From positions 20,278-84,277 of the forward strand of contig JAREIK010005489.1 in the NCBI GenBank assembly GCA_029783825.1: 64,000 bases of DNA, in the 5' to 3' direction. The notes under the pieces are model-generated. The model saw only the letters and a program-made list of their open reading frames with translations. It had not been told where the DNA came from and searched no databases. A program made the translations under genes and the position numbers. This DNA comes from Sapria himalayana (lineage: Eukaryota; Streptophyta; Magnoliopsida; Malpighiales; Rafflesiaceae). This document shows, one piece after another, positions 12,048 through 24,976 of this stretch; position 1 is the stretch's first letter, and each line of letters opens with the position of its first letter.

Positions 12048-12987
12048 TGTTCTTATACCTTTGGGATCCCATGGCAAAAAGACAGAAAACAATAAACAGA
12101 AAACAAACAAATTAGGCTTACAACAGATCATAACAAAGTAAATGCGGTCTTGTATTTTAGGCATGCAATATATAAATATAAATACAATTTGAATCCCCCT
12201 AGAAATAGATGATGTCATCCATATAACATAATAAAACTCAAGCAAAATAGGCAGAGATTAGATCCACATCCAGATATGTCAACAAAGTTTGTCTCATCCT
12301 GCTTAAATTGTTTATGATTTGCTGGCAATGTAATTGGAAAGCCAATCAAGACCCTCTTAGAGGCACTCACCAGAGGTAGCACAGATGCTCTAAATGTGGC
12401 AATGGCATTGGAGAAGATAGTGAAGTCCTAGCTTGTCAGTAATTTCAGCTGCATTCATCTTATTGTGAAGATCTTGCTTATTGAAAAACACTAGCAAAAC
12501 TGCATCCAAAAGATTTTCCTCATTTAGCATCCTATGCAACTCATCTCTAGCTTCAACTACTCAATCTCTGTCATTGCTATCCACCACAAATATGAGACAT
12601 TGGGTATTTTGGAAGTAATCCCTCCTGAAAGGGCAAAACTTGTCTTGACCCCCAACATCCCACACTGTGAAATTAATGTTTTTATATTCAAGAGTCTCTA
12701 CATTGAAGACAATAGTAGGAATTGTGGTGACAATTTCACCAAACATCAACTTATACAGAATGGTTATCTTTCCACCAGCATCAAGACCAACATCAAAATA
12801 CTCGTCTCCTTGTTGGAAAATAGCCTGATGAATAGCTTTGTGAACGTAAATCCCATTTCTTCCACTAAATCTCAAATCCTTTGTCATATGGCAGTAAAAA
12901 GATCTGATGAGAGAAAGAAACAAAATCAATAGACCTCAAGAGATGGCCACCAGAGAGGGAGGTCAACCTTTATATGTTCTTATACCT
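12048..12987 (-). mobile_element. ARF retrocopy bounded by 13-bp direct repeats
   Basis: The intronless ARF copy 2 with its UTR-like ends is bracketed by a perfect 13-base direct repeat, tgttcttatacct, at 12,048-12,060 and 12,975-12,987. The bases just outside and inside the repeats differ. Repeats of this length around an intronless gene are the usual mark of LINE-type retroposition. The 3' side (left) carries only a short A run (aaa), so a poly(A) tail is missing or worn. Copy 1 has diverged versions of the same two repeats, so one insertion was later multiplied together with the surrounding DNA. Confidence 0.75.
12312..12856 (-). pseudogene. ARF small GTPase, intronless pseudogene (copy 2)
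   Basis: A second full-length, intronless ARF pseudogene: ancestral start codon at 12,854-12,856 and stop at 12,312-12,314, 545 bases. The coding block [33 protein letters not shown] and VVDSNDRD is close to plant ARF1. The P-loop reads GLDAGGKIT, keeping the lysine that copy 1 lost. Damage includes frameshifts before the P-loop, a TGA after DSNDRD at a codon that is Arg in ARF proteins, and stops after QCHCHI and GECL. Because its lesions differ from those of copy 1, the two have decayed separately since duplication. Confidence 0.9.
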
Positions 12988-13859
12988 ATAGTATACATAA
13001 TTAAAAAAGAGGTATATAAAGTTAAACATGTAATTATATATAGATATATTCATACAAGTAGTTATAAGTAGTTATATATAAATATATACAAAGATATAAA
13101 TAAATATATATATTTAATTATACGAGCACATATATGTATACATAGATACAAATATAATTATATTTAATTATATAGAGTGTTAGTTATACAAATATTTATA
13201 TATAGTTATACACATATAGTTATAAATATGTATGTAGTTAAAGATATTGTTATATATAATTATACATATAGTAAACTACAATTATATATAGTTATATATA
13301 ATTATACATATGATATATTTTGTTAAAAATATAGTTATATAGAATTACTCATATAGTTATAAAATATTATATAGTTAAAAAAATAATTATATATAGTTAT
13401 TAATATAGTTATAAAAATAGGTTACATAGTTGCAAATATAGTTAAATATAAATATGAAAAGTTTTATATGGTTATACAAATATTTATAAATAGTTATCAT
13501 ATACTGTGATAACAAACACACTCTAATGTGCCTAATTGAATTACACCACTATAGAGAAAGAACTTGTATAAATATTGTTTTCTTTTGGCAAGTTAATATC
13601 ATATTTACTAGGAACTAGTCATAGTATATACTAAATATTATATAATCAAATATATCATAAAAAATAAAGATATCAGGCCTAGATTGATTTGGTGGATTTT
13701 ACTATTATAATAGTTTGAACTAGAGATATTAGATAAGAAATGTACATATAATCAAAATTGAAAATAGCTTATCAAGACTAGTAAAAGAAGATGAAGAGTT
13801 GTTGAAGAAGATATTAGATAGATTTTTTTATTTGAACAAATTATAGTATTGAATGAAAA
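12988..13859. repeat. TA-rich DNA, then unique AT-rich DNA
   Basis: Variants of tatagttata continue to about 13,500 and match the flank of ARF copy 1. From about 13,500 to 13,859 the sequence is AT-rich without obvious periodicity, and I recognise no gene or element in it. Confidence 0.5.
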
Positions 13860-14324
13860 TGTAACTCCATGGTATGTAGTATTGAATGAACCTTATAATT
13901 GCAAGTAGTATTCAAATCAAATTATGAGGCAAAGTGTTATCGATGTGAGATTAGTAGTATCTTTCAATAATGTCACTCTTTGCTTATGCACTCATGAACT
14001 TGTAAAACATGATAATAATTATGTGCTTAAGTATTTTTTTTCTCAAAAATAATTATGATATTTACATATATATGCACAAATATATATGTGCATATACACT
14101 GACCTACACACACACACACACACACACTTATGCATCCATATACATTACTATACATTATATATCACAATACACATTTTTGTACTTTGATATATATTCACGC
14201 ATGTATCAACATTTTCAAAGTATAGTGTATATACTTGTATGCATGCATATACTACTTAACACCCACACAAACACACACATATAGCTATATACGTAATGTA
14301 TTTTAATGTTACAAATGAAACTAT

Positions 14325-14372
<48 letters not shown>

Positions 14373-15712
14373 TGTGTGTGTGTGTCTGTGTGTCTATGAG
14401 AATGTATTTAAAATTTTATGATTTTGAACATTTAATTAAAATAAAATATTATATATTGTACACAATTTATAAAATATTGTAAATTCTTTATATTTAAAAT
14501 AAATTTGTGCGTGTGTGTGTGTGCACGTGTGTGTGTGTGAAGCATATTAATGCGTAAAATAAAATTGTGAATTAAATATATGAGCTTCTATTTAATTCAA
14601 ATAGTTGTTTTTTTTAATATTTATATTAAAAGTACAATCATTATACTCATATAAATTAATGAAAATTGTATATTTGTAAATTATGTTAAAAATTAAAATA
14701 TTAGTCATAAATAGATAATATTGTTTTTCTTTTTTTATAAAATTTTTTTATTAAAATATTAATGTCTATGATACATTTCTACCTATTATAAATTATTTTA
14801 ATTAATTTTTAAAAACTTTAAATTTAAGCAATTATGATGTAGTGCATATAAATACATGTCTTTAATCATTTGTAAAAAATCAATAATTTCTTTAATTATG
14901 TTCAAACAAAACAGATTACCATTTAAATACATGAGTAAATTTTTCTATAAGTTATTATTTTTTTATTTTATTCAAAATATATATATGACCATATAAATAT
15001 ATGAATTTTTTTTTAAATAATTATTTTTAATTTTTTTTAAATTGAATACGTGTCAATGTTTTTATTTTTAATTAAAAGAAATATTTTAAACATTGTTTAT
15101 GTATAATAAATATAACATATTGTATATTATGAGGTGCAAATTTTATTTTGTAAATACATTTTATTTTTAAAGGTTTATCTTTGTAAATTGAAACTACATC
15201 ACATATTTATTTTAGAAATTTTTTATAATATTTATTACAGTAACATATTGTTATTTGTTTTGAAATTTACAATAAGAATTTAAACAAATAAAACATTTTA
15301 TTAAAAATCAATTTTAGTTAAATGATATTAGGTGAAACAAAAATACATATCCTAAACATATTAAATTATAATGATTTATACAAACATATAAAATACATTA
15401 AAATACATTTAAAGTTGAAAAAATTAAATTTAAGTTCCAAAAATTTATGGAAAAATACTAAAGATTTATACAATATCAAAAAATATATATATATATATAT
15501 ATGAATGAGATGAATGATATGAAAGGATATTAAGTTTCTGAAGCATGTAGTTATACATGTTGTAGATGTAGTTATATTTAGTTTTTCATGTAATTATATA
15601 TATTTAGTCATATGGCTATGTATAAGTATTTATGGAGATAAATACATTTATATATAGTAATATGTCGATACACGTATTGTTAAATACATTAATATATAAT
15701 TATATATAAATG
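13860..15712 (+). repeat. LTR-like direct repeat, left copy
   Basis: It begins TGTAACTCC and contains a CA repeat at ~14,105-14,128, a TG repeat at ~14,330-14,395 and long AT-rich parts. It matches 17,229-19,050 along its length with moderate divergence and small indels (the right copy has a much shorter TG repeat). The short frames in this region are not coding. Confidence 0.7.
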
Positions 15713-16620
15713 TATAAATCTTTATAAATTTAAGTACGCCAAATCAATAAGTGTATTTAAACATAACTATACATGAATATGCATGTGTGATATAATTTGA
15801 ATGTCTTATATTAATATATTTTACTATATCTATAACTATAATAATAGTATACATAAACATAAATATGTATAAATATAACAACATATATATGTATATATAT
15901 ATTTGTATGAAATTAATTGAAGATAGACACCTTGCTTTTATTGTTACATTTTGGAAAGTAACTTGTGTGAAGAAGTGGTTAGATGTAACAAAAAAAAACA
16001 AAAGATCACTCTCTGTCATTATTTTTGGCCAACAAGAGACTCTAGTTGGAAAAATAAGCTAAATATAGAAATCACATTGGATTAATCATATCTATGCTTG
16101 GAAAATTACACCAAGCGCCTTGACATGGAGCTCACCTAGTGGCGCTTCATCATCACCATATTCCACAGTCTCTTAACATCAACTTCTTCCAAGGTCTCAA
16201 ATATTCTGCCATGAATTTTGACAAATTCTATGTTAAAGAGAATGAGAGAGAGGTAAAGCTAATTAGATCTAACTAGTTTGATTAAAATTAAGTTTGATTT
16301 AATATATTTATTCCAGTTTGATTGAATAAATATATCATTTTATTATTTTTTTTAATGTTTGATTTTATTTTACTCCTATATAATACATAAAGAAATCTGA
16401 TTTCAATTTATATGGTATTGTTTCTCATGAAATACAATGAAAAAATTATTAGAAATCTGAAGAAGATAGAGTCTATGAAATTCTATCTGAAATATATATA
16501 CTAGAATATTCTATATCATCCCCTTCTGAGGAAGAAGATAGAGTCTATGAAGGAAGAAGAGAACATACTAGCACTTGAATTCATCTGAAATATGATATCT
16601 TACCAACTTAGTTTCAATAT
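15713..16620. other. Internal spacer of the LTR element, partly an inverted TA block
   Basis: 15,745-15,890 is close to the reverse complement of about 19,440-19,580 (shared strings such as tagttatagatatagtaaaa and atatcacacatgcatattga), so a piece of the satellite lies here in opposite orientation. The remainder to about 16,620 is AT-rich with no recognised coding block. It should hold the primer binding site and the gag start, but neither is recognisable. Confidence 0.45.
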
Positions 16621-16624
16621 AAAA

Positions 16625-17165
16625 AATGAGAAGAGCATAGTAAGGCTTACGAAGGCTCTTGCTATTATATATGAAAAACTAATTGAAGCTAAAAAAGTGC
16701 ACATGATGAGGTATTTTTTCAATCTGTAGTTGACGGAAAACACATCAGTGACCCAGCAACTCAATGAAGTCAACACAATCACAACCCAATTTAACTTTGT
16801 TTGGTATTGAAGTCAATGATGAAGTATGTGTATTGATAATTTTGCAGTTCTCTATAAAAAATTAACGTATTACAATTATAGTTGTGCATAGTTCATCAAA
16901 AACTAATAAATTGAAATTCGATGATGTTCAGGATTTAATTATCAGCAAGGAGATTCAAAAGAGATAGACAAGTGAAACATCAACCTCTTTAGAATTATAT
17001 ACAAAGTTAATTGAAAGAAATTCAACAAAGAGAAAATGTCAAAGCAAATCAAAAAACAAGAGGTCTAAATCTAAGAATCATTGTAATTATAATAGTTCAA
17101 AGACTATTAAGTTTTGAAATTATAGAGATACAAGACACTAAAAAAATCAATGTAAGTGTTAATTA
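16625..17165 (+). pseudogene. Copia-type gag remnant with zinc-knuckle relic
   Basis: A decayed capsid/nucleocapsid coding region of a Ty1/copia retrotransposon. Visible blocks are IIYEKLIEAKKVHMM, YFFNL*LTENTSV, QQLNEVNTITTQF, then after frameshifts DDVQDLIISKEIQK, ETSTSLELYTKL and KSKNKRSKSKNH. It ends with a relic of the CCHC zinc knuckle at about 17,109-17,157 (F*NYRDTRH*KNQCK), in which two positions are now stop codons or substitutions. These blocks and their order match plant copia gag proteins. It lies between the two LTR-like repeats and on the same strand as expected. There are many stops and shifts. Confidence 0.72.
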
Positions 17166-17228
17166 TTTTATAACATGGTAAAATGTATCACAAGTATATG
17201 AGTTTAACAAATAATAAAGTTTCAAAAA

Positions 17229-19044
17229 TGTAACTCCATGGTATGTAGTATTGAAAGAACCTTATCATTGCAAGTAGTACTATGATCAAATTATGAGGCA
17301 AAATGTTATAGATGGGAGATTAGTAGTATCTTGTAATAATGTCACTTTTTGCTCATGCTCTCACGAATTTGTGGAACATGTTAATATTTATGTGCTCAAG
17401 TATTTTTCTTCTTAAAATTAATATTGATATTTACATATATATGCATAAATATATATGTGCATATACACTGCCCTACACACACACTAACATTTATCCATCC
17501 ATATACATTACTATTCATTATATATCAGCATACGCATATTTGTACTTTTGTATATATTCACACATGTATCTACATTTTCAAAGTAGTGTGTATATACTTG
17601 TATGCATGCATATACTACTGTACACCCACACAAACACACTCATATACCTATATACATAATGTATTTTTAAAGTTACACATGAAACTATTATATATATGTG
17701 TGTGGTGTGTGTGTGTGTGTGTAAATGTATTTAAAATTGTTTCATTTTGAAATTTTAATTAAAATAATATATTATATATTGTACACAATTTATAAAATAT
17801 TATAAATTCTTTATATTTAAAACAAATATTTGTGTGTATGCATGTGTGTGAGTGAGTGTGTGTGCGTGTGAAGTATTTTTTTGCGTAAAATAAAATTGTG
17901 AATTGAATATATGAGCTTCTATTTTATTCAAATAGTTGTTTTTTTAATATTTATATTTAAATAACTATCATTATACTCATATATAGAAATGAAATTGGCA
18001 TATTTGTAAATTATTTTAGTTTTACAATTATGTTAAAAATTAAAATATAGTTCATAAATAGATAATATTGTATTTATTTTTCGATATAATTTTTTTATTA
18101 AAATATTAGTGTTTGATAAATTTCAACCTATTATTTATTATTATTAATAAATTTTTAGAAACTTTAATATTCAAAAAAATATAATGTAGTGCATATAAAT
18201 ACATGCCTTTAATGTTTTGTAAAAAAATAATTATCTGTTTAATTATATTCAAACAAAACAGATTACCATATAAATACAAGAGTGACTATTTCTACAAGTA
18301 ATTATTTTTTTATTTTATTCAAAATATATTAATGACCATATAAATATACGAATTTGTTTTTTTAAATAATTATTTTTAATTTTTTTTTCAAATTTAATAC
18401 ATTACAATGTTTTTTTTTTGTAATTAATAGATACATTTCAAACATTGTTTATATATAATACATATAACATATTGAATATTATGATGTTCAAATTTTATTT
18501 TGTAAATAAATTTTATTTTTAAAGTTTTTTCTTTGTAAATTGAAACTACATGACATATATATTTTAGAAATTTTTTATAATATTTATTACACAAATATAT
18601 AATTATTTGTTTTGAAATTTACAAAATGAATTTTAACAAATGAACATTTTAATTAGAAATTTATTTTAGTTAAATGATATTAAGTGAAACAAAAATACAA
18701 ACACGAAACATATTAAATCATAATGATTTATACAAACATATAAAAATACAATAAAAAAACATTTGAGGTTAAAAAAATTAAATTTAAGTTCCTAAAATAT
18801 ATTGGAAAATGATAAAAATTTATACAATATCCAAAAAAAACATGTATGAATGAGATAAATGATATGAATGGATATTAAGTTTCTAACGCATGTATTTATA
18901 CTTGTTGTAGATGTAGTTATATATAGTTTTCATGTAATTATATATATTTAGACATATGGCTATGTATAGGTATTGATGTAGATAAATACATTTATATATA
19001 GTAATATGTTGATATACATATTGTTAAATATATTTATATATAGT

Positions 19045-19050
<6 letters not shown>
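17229..19050 (+). repeat. LTR-like direct repeat, right copy
   Basis: Starts TGTAACTCC directly after an AT-rich stretch with a worn purine run (aagtttcaaaaa) where a polypurine tract would be expected. It matches 13,860-15,712. Its right part runs without a clear border into the TA-rich satellite at 19,000-20,420. Confidence 0.68.
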
Positions 19051-19075
<25 letters not shown>

Positions 19076-19353
19076 TAAATATACGTTGTTATATTTATAT
19101 ATAATTATGTTTATGTATACTATTTTTATAGTTATAGATATAGTAAAATACACATTGTTAGATACATTTATGTTTATATATACTGTTTATGTATACTATT
19201 TATATATAGTTATGTATATCGATGTATATATCAAGTCGGCATACATTATACTGTTTATGTATATTGTTTATGTATACTATTTATATATAGTTATATATAT
19301 TAATGTAGATAAATACATTTATATATAATATTGCTAAATACATTTATATTTAG

Positions 19354-19409
<56 letters not shown>

Positions 19410-20420
19410 GTATGTATGTATGTATGTATATTAAATATACGTTGTTATATTTATATATAGTTATTTTATGTATTCTATTTTTATAGTTATAGATATAGTA
19501 AAATATAGTTATATAAGAAATTTGAATTATATCACACATGCATATTGATGTATAGTTATGTTTAAATACACTTATATAAAATACACTTATGTTTATATAT
19601 ACTGTCTAATTATACTGTTTATATATAATTATGTATATTGATATAGTTATTAAATTGGCATACCTTATACTGTTTATGTATACTATTTATGCATACTATT
19701 TATATATAGTTATGTATATTAATGTAGATAAATACATTTAAATATAGTAATATGTTGATATACATATTGTTAAATACATTTATACATAGTTATATATCTA
19801 TATATGTGTATGTATATTAAATATACGTTGTTATATTTATATATAGTTATGTTTATGCATACTATTTTTATAATTATAAGTATATTAAATACGCTTATAT
19901 AAGAAATTTGAATTATATCACACATGCATATTGATGTATAGTTATGTTTAAATACCCTTATATAAAATAAACTTATGCTTGTGTATACAATTTATGTATA
20001 CCGTTTATATATAGTTATGTATATTGATGTAGATATCAAGTGAGCATACCTTATACTTTTTATGTATACTATTTATATATAGTTATGTTTATTAGTTATG
20101 TATATTAATGTATATAATTAGATTTATATATACTAATATGTTGATATACATATTGTTAAATACATTTATATATAGTTATATATATATATATATATATTAA
20201 ATATATGTTGTTATATTTTTATATAATTATGTTTATGTATAATGTTTTTATTGTTATATATATTGTAAAATACACATATAAGAAATTCAAATTATATCAC
20301 ACATGCATATTGATATATAGTAATGTTTAAATACACTTATATAAATGCACTTATGTTTATGTATATGATTTATATATAGTTTAGTATATTGATGTAGATA
20401 TCAAGTCGGCATATCTGCTA
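19000..20420. repeat. ~380-bp TA-rich satellite, about four tandem units
   Basis: The landmark ttaaatatacgttgttata or a close variant recurs at about 19,073, 19,431, 19,814 and 20,193 (spacing ~358, 383 and 379). A second landmark, tcaagtcggcata or close variants, recurs at about 19,223, 19,648, 20,034 and 20,400. Each unit also contains gttgatatacatattgttaa. Embedded (TA)n runs, for example 19,356-19,397, vary in length. A related sequence in opposite orientation occurs in element 2 at about 32,870-33,180. No gene. Confidence 0.75.
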
Positions 20421-22000
20421 TGCACCATCAACATCCACACAATGAGAACACATTATATCACAGATGTTTGAAGTATGTATACGATAAGTTTATATAAGCA
20501 ATCCAAGCATACAATGGTGATTAAAGAAAAAAATTTTCAAAAAAAAAAATTAACAGAATCAATACGCAAACTCTTGCATTAAGATAATAGATGAAAAATT
20601 TGGTAGAAAATGTGCCTCAAATCAATAACAAATTATTGCTTAATCTTCGAATAAGTTTTGATGCATTGGTTATAAGATATAGATGGTGGACTACATAGGA
20701 TATTTGCTTCACTTATTAGAGTTGTCTCGAGAGTCTCAACCAGTGATTATATATATTACCATAATATTTATATTTTTAATTATAAAAACATTAAATAAAC
20801 AATATATATATATAATACAAAAATACTCATTTATTTTATTTACCATTAAAATTTTTTCATGAAAATTAAAGTGTGTGTAGCAAGGTACACATGAAAAATA
20901 AACACCTTACAATTTTTTATTATAATATTAATTAAATAATAAATATATAAACAATTTAAAAAAATATATGTTTAGTCTTATAAAAAAATCAAATAACTAC
21001 AAAATTAATAAACATCATATAATAAGACATACATGAAAAGATGATTTGTCTTCTAGCCACTCTCCTAAGAGTTACAAAATACTTAAATATTAAAAAATAT
21101 ATAAAAATTTATATTTTATGGTTATAAATTTTTATTAATTCATATTAATTTTTATGAAGATAATATGAAATAATTTTAATGGCATAAAATTTCATATTAT
21201 TTGATATCATTAATAATTTTTAAAATTCAAAAAATTTTTAAAGTGAGAAGATAATTAAAAAAAGTTATATTTTTTGTTTTAATAAAGACTTAATGTTAAA
21301 AGCTAATAGTAAAAATATTATTCAATTGTTTAATTCTTATAAATTTTTTAGGAGCAGACATCTATGTATTTATTTTTAAATATTAATTTATTTTCTTTTA
21401 ACTTTATTGAAAATTTTATATTTTAATTATATTTCAATATTTTCATATTTTGTATTAATTATTTTTTTAAAGGTTTCTTATAATCATAAAAATTTTTTTA
21501 TACTTATAATAATATTAATATTTACTAGTTTATTCTGCAATTCAAATATTTTTGATTTTTTTTATTTTATCATATAATGAATTATTTTACATTTATATTA
21601 GTAGAAATTTTAATGTATGTTAATTTAATTTTTAAAATATCGAAAAAATTTATTATACTTTTTGAATTAATTATTTAATATTAATTTAATACAAATTTTT
21701 AGTTTCTTAATTAACAATTTTAGAAAATTTTTTTGAATAATTGTTTTTAAAAATTAATACTTCATAAAAATAGTTATTTTAGTCCATATTAATATAATTT
21801 TTTTTGTATTTTTTTATTTTTAAATTATTTATTTATTATATCCCTTTTTTAAAATTTTATGGATAGAATGTATCTTTCAAGTATCTCTCATCTATAGACC
21901 ATTAACATATATTTAATAAACAAGAATAAATAAAATATTAAAATTAATAATAAATTAAAAAAATTAAATAATTAAATATTGGCTAGAAAAATTTGTCTCT
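20421..22000. other. AT-rich 5' region of CACTA element 1, no gene seen
   Basis: Non-repetitive AT-rich DNA that is the reverse complement of element 2's 5' region (31,140-32,850), for example gcaaggtacacatgaaaaat at ~20,880 and the segment with tctcctaagagttacaaa at ~21,060. The 20,405-20,500 part, with catccacacaatgagaac, has its counterpart at 60,340-60,460 in element 3. Conserved order across three elements shows it is element-internal DNA. No coding blocks were found. Confidence 0.65.
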
Positions 22001-22780
22001 AAATCCGTCCATATATTTGAGATTTAATTAGCTAGTGATGTTCTAGTCTTTAAATCCGCCGCTTTATCCCAGATTTAATTTGCTAGGGAAGTTACACCGC
22101 TATATCTATCGATATATTCTAGATTTAATGAACTAGAGAAGTTCCGTTACTAAAATTCGTTGCTAAATTCAAGATGTAATTGGCTAAGGAAGTTTTATCT
22201 CTAAAAACCATCGTTATATTCAGTATGTAATTAGCTAGAGAAATTCCATCACTAAATTCGTCACTATATTTTGGGATATAATTAGCTAGGGAAATTCTAT
22301 CGCTAAAATCCATTACTATGTTCTAGATGTTATTATGTAGGGAATTCTGTAGTTGAAATCTATCGCTATGATATGAATGTAATTAGCTAGAGAAATTCCA
22401 TCAATTAATCAATCACAAAATTCTGGATTTTATTGGCTAGGGAAATTCCATTGCTAAACATGTCACTAAATTCATTGCTATATTCAGTATTTTATTAGCT
22501 ATGGAAATTCCATCGTTAATCCATTACTAAATTCCCTACTTTTCTTGAGCGGAATTTACGAAAATGTTCCGTCGCTAATCTATCGCTAATCCATTGCTAA
22601 ATTCACTGATTTTCTTGAGTGTAATTTATGTTAATATTACATCTCTAATCCGTTGCAAATTTTTATTTCAATAAAAAATCATAAATCTATTGCTAATTCC
22701 TAGCTAATCCCTCGTAATTTAGCTAGGGATTGATCCCTAGCTAAAATTCCCTAGCTAAATAAATATGTTTTTGTTGTAAA
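22000..22780. repeat. 5' subterminal repeat block of CACTA element 1
   Basis: At least ten copies of a ~40-base unit of the form attagctagggaaattcca followed by tcgctaaa/tccgtcgctatattc. These are the long subterminal repeats of the 5' end. In En/Spm such motifs bind the TnpA protein; the role here is by analogy. The frame of ~60 codons on the minus strand at 22,125-22,313 is a by-product of the repeat. Confidence 0.8.
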
Positions 22781-24945
22781 ATAGATAAATAGACATATAG
22801 ACAAATAGACATATAGATATATAGACATTTAGATGGATAAATTGATATATAAACAGATATACAGATAAATTATTAGAAAAAGAGACATATAGATTGATAT
22901 ATAGATAGATAGATTAACAAATAGATAGATAAAGATAGATATATAGACATGTAGATAGATAGATAGATAGATTGATTGATTGATCGATAAATTGATAGAT
23001 TTTTAGAAGAAATATAGATAGATATATAGGCAGATAGAAAGATGGATGGATAGATAGGCAAGTAGATAGATAGATATATTGATAGATAGATAGATAGAAT
23101 GATAGACAAATTGATAGATATTTAAATAGATAGATATTTAAATAGATAGATAAAGAGAAAGAAAGAGAGATTGATAGAATGAAAATTTGATAAATAGATA
23201 GACAAATAGAAAGATAGACAAATAGACAGATAAACAGATAGACAGATAGATAGATAGATAGATAGAAAAATAAATAGATAGATATATAGATAGACTATTA
23301 TATAGATAGACAAATAGATAGATATACAGATAATTATGTAGATAGGTAGACAAGTAGTCTGATAGATAGATACATAGTGAAACAAATTGAAATATTGATA
23401 GATAGATAGACAAATGGGCAGTTAGTCATTTTTACAAATAGACAAATATATAGATAGACATATAGATAGATGGATTGAAAGACATATAGATAGATGGACT
23501 GAAAGACATATAGACATATAAACAAATAGACAAATAGACAATAGGCAAATAAATATATATATAGATAGATAAATACACTGAAAGATAGATATATAAATAA
23601 ATATATAAATAGATTGATAAAGAGATATATAGACAAATAGATAGTCAAATAGATAGATATATTGATAGATGGTCAAATAAATAGTTAGACATATATACAA
23701 ATTGATAGATAGACAAATAGATAAATATACAGATTTAGAATTACACAGATAGACATATAGATAGATTGATAGATAGACGTATAGATAAATAGAAAGATAG
23801 AAAGGTAGCTAGATAGATAGATAGATAGAGATATAAATTAATTGATAGATAGATAGATATATAGATAAATAGATAGACAAAAAGACAAATATACAAATAG
23901 ATAAATAGACATATAGACAAATAGATAGATAGATAAAGATATAGATAGATAGATAGATTATTTGATTGATAGACAGATAAATAGATCGAATGATAGATAA
24001 ATAGAAAGGCAAATAGAAATACTTATAGATAGATAGATAGACATATAGATAAATAGACAAATAGAAAGATAGATAGATATCCATATAAACAAATAGACAA
24101 TTAGAAAGATAGACTGATAGATAGATAGAAATAAATAAAGATATATAATAAAATAGACAAACAAATAGATATATCGATAGACAGACCGACAAATAGATAG
24201 ATAGATAGATATATATATATATATATATATATAGGTTGATTGATAGATAGATAGACAAATAGAAAGATAGCTTGACAAATAGACAAAAAGTCATAAAGAC
24301 ATAAAGACATATAGACATATAGGCATATATTCTGATAGACAGATAAAGTGATAAAAAAATAACTGAATGATTGATAAATAAATAAATTTTTATACAGACA
24401 GACAGATAGTTAGATAAATAGATAGACAAATAAACAAATAAATCAATAGACATATAGACAGACAGACAAATAGATATAATGATAAATAGAAAAATAAAAA
24501 GATAGATAGATATACATATAAATAGATAGACGATTAGAAAGATAGATTGATAGATATATAGAAATAAAGAAAGATAGCTAGATAAATAGACAAACAGATA
24601 GATATATCTATAGACAAACAGATAGATATATAGATAAATATATAGATAGATAGATAGATGGATGGATAGAGTGATAAAAAATAGACTGAATGATTGATAA
24701 ACAAATAACTAATAGATAGGCAGACAAAAATGATAGATAGATAAATAGATAGAAAAATATATAAATAAATAAATAGATAGATAGACAGATAGATAGACAT
24801 ATAAAAAATAGACATATAGAAATATAGATAGATATACATATAAATAGAAGGACAATTAGAAAGATAGACTGATAGATAGATAGAAATAAAAAGAGATAAA
24901 TAGATAGATAGATAGATAGATTGACAAATAGTTAGATAGATAGAT

Positions 24946-24976
<31 letters not shown>

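Larger units (their letters stand above)
13860..19050 (+). mobile_element. Copia-like LTR retrotransposon remnant
   Basis: Two direct repeats of ~1.85 kb (13,860-~15,712 and 17,229-~19,050) start at the same bases, TGTAACTCCATGG, and enclose ~1.5 kb with a copia gag remnant. No protease, integrase, reverse transcriptase or RNase H is present, so the element could not move by itself. The 3' border of the repeats is unclear: the match runs on into TA-rich DNA that also occurs elsewhere in the CACTA elements, and no TG...CA end or 5-base target duplication could be fixed. It sits in the TA-rich interior of element 1 and has no counterpart in element 2. Confidence 0.65.
1895..22780 (-). mobile_element. 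CACTA (En/Spm) transposon, element 1, reverse orientation
   Basis: The left end begins CACTACAAAAAAAA. The right end is a worn copy (tttttgttgtaaaa at about 22,768-22,781) where the expected final tagtg is lost. Both ends carry arrays of subterminal motifs of the type agctagggaa and tcgctaaa, typical of CACTA elements. Genes run leftward, so the left end is the 3' end. Inside, from the 5' side, are: an AT-rich 5' region, TA satellite, an LTR remnant, an ARF retrocopy, a GA tract, TNP2 and a TnpA-like gene. At ~20.9 kb it is large because of these nested pieces. The 3-base target duplication cannot be confirmed since the right end is damaged. The pairing of these two ends rests on the mirror order seen in element 2. 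Confidence 0.72.

Noticed and set aside
14009..14284. Open frame with a CA repeat, and its relatives at 17,339-17,750
   Set aside because: Both sit inside the paired LTR-like repeats and are rich in codons from CA and TA microsatellites. The two copies do not keep a common reading frame.
22000..22780. CRISPR-like regular repeats
   Set aside because: The ~40-base units are degenerate, occur in both orientations and adjoin a CACTA terminus; they are subterminal transposon repeats in a plant genome.
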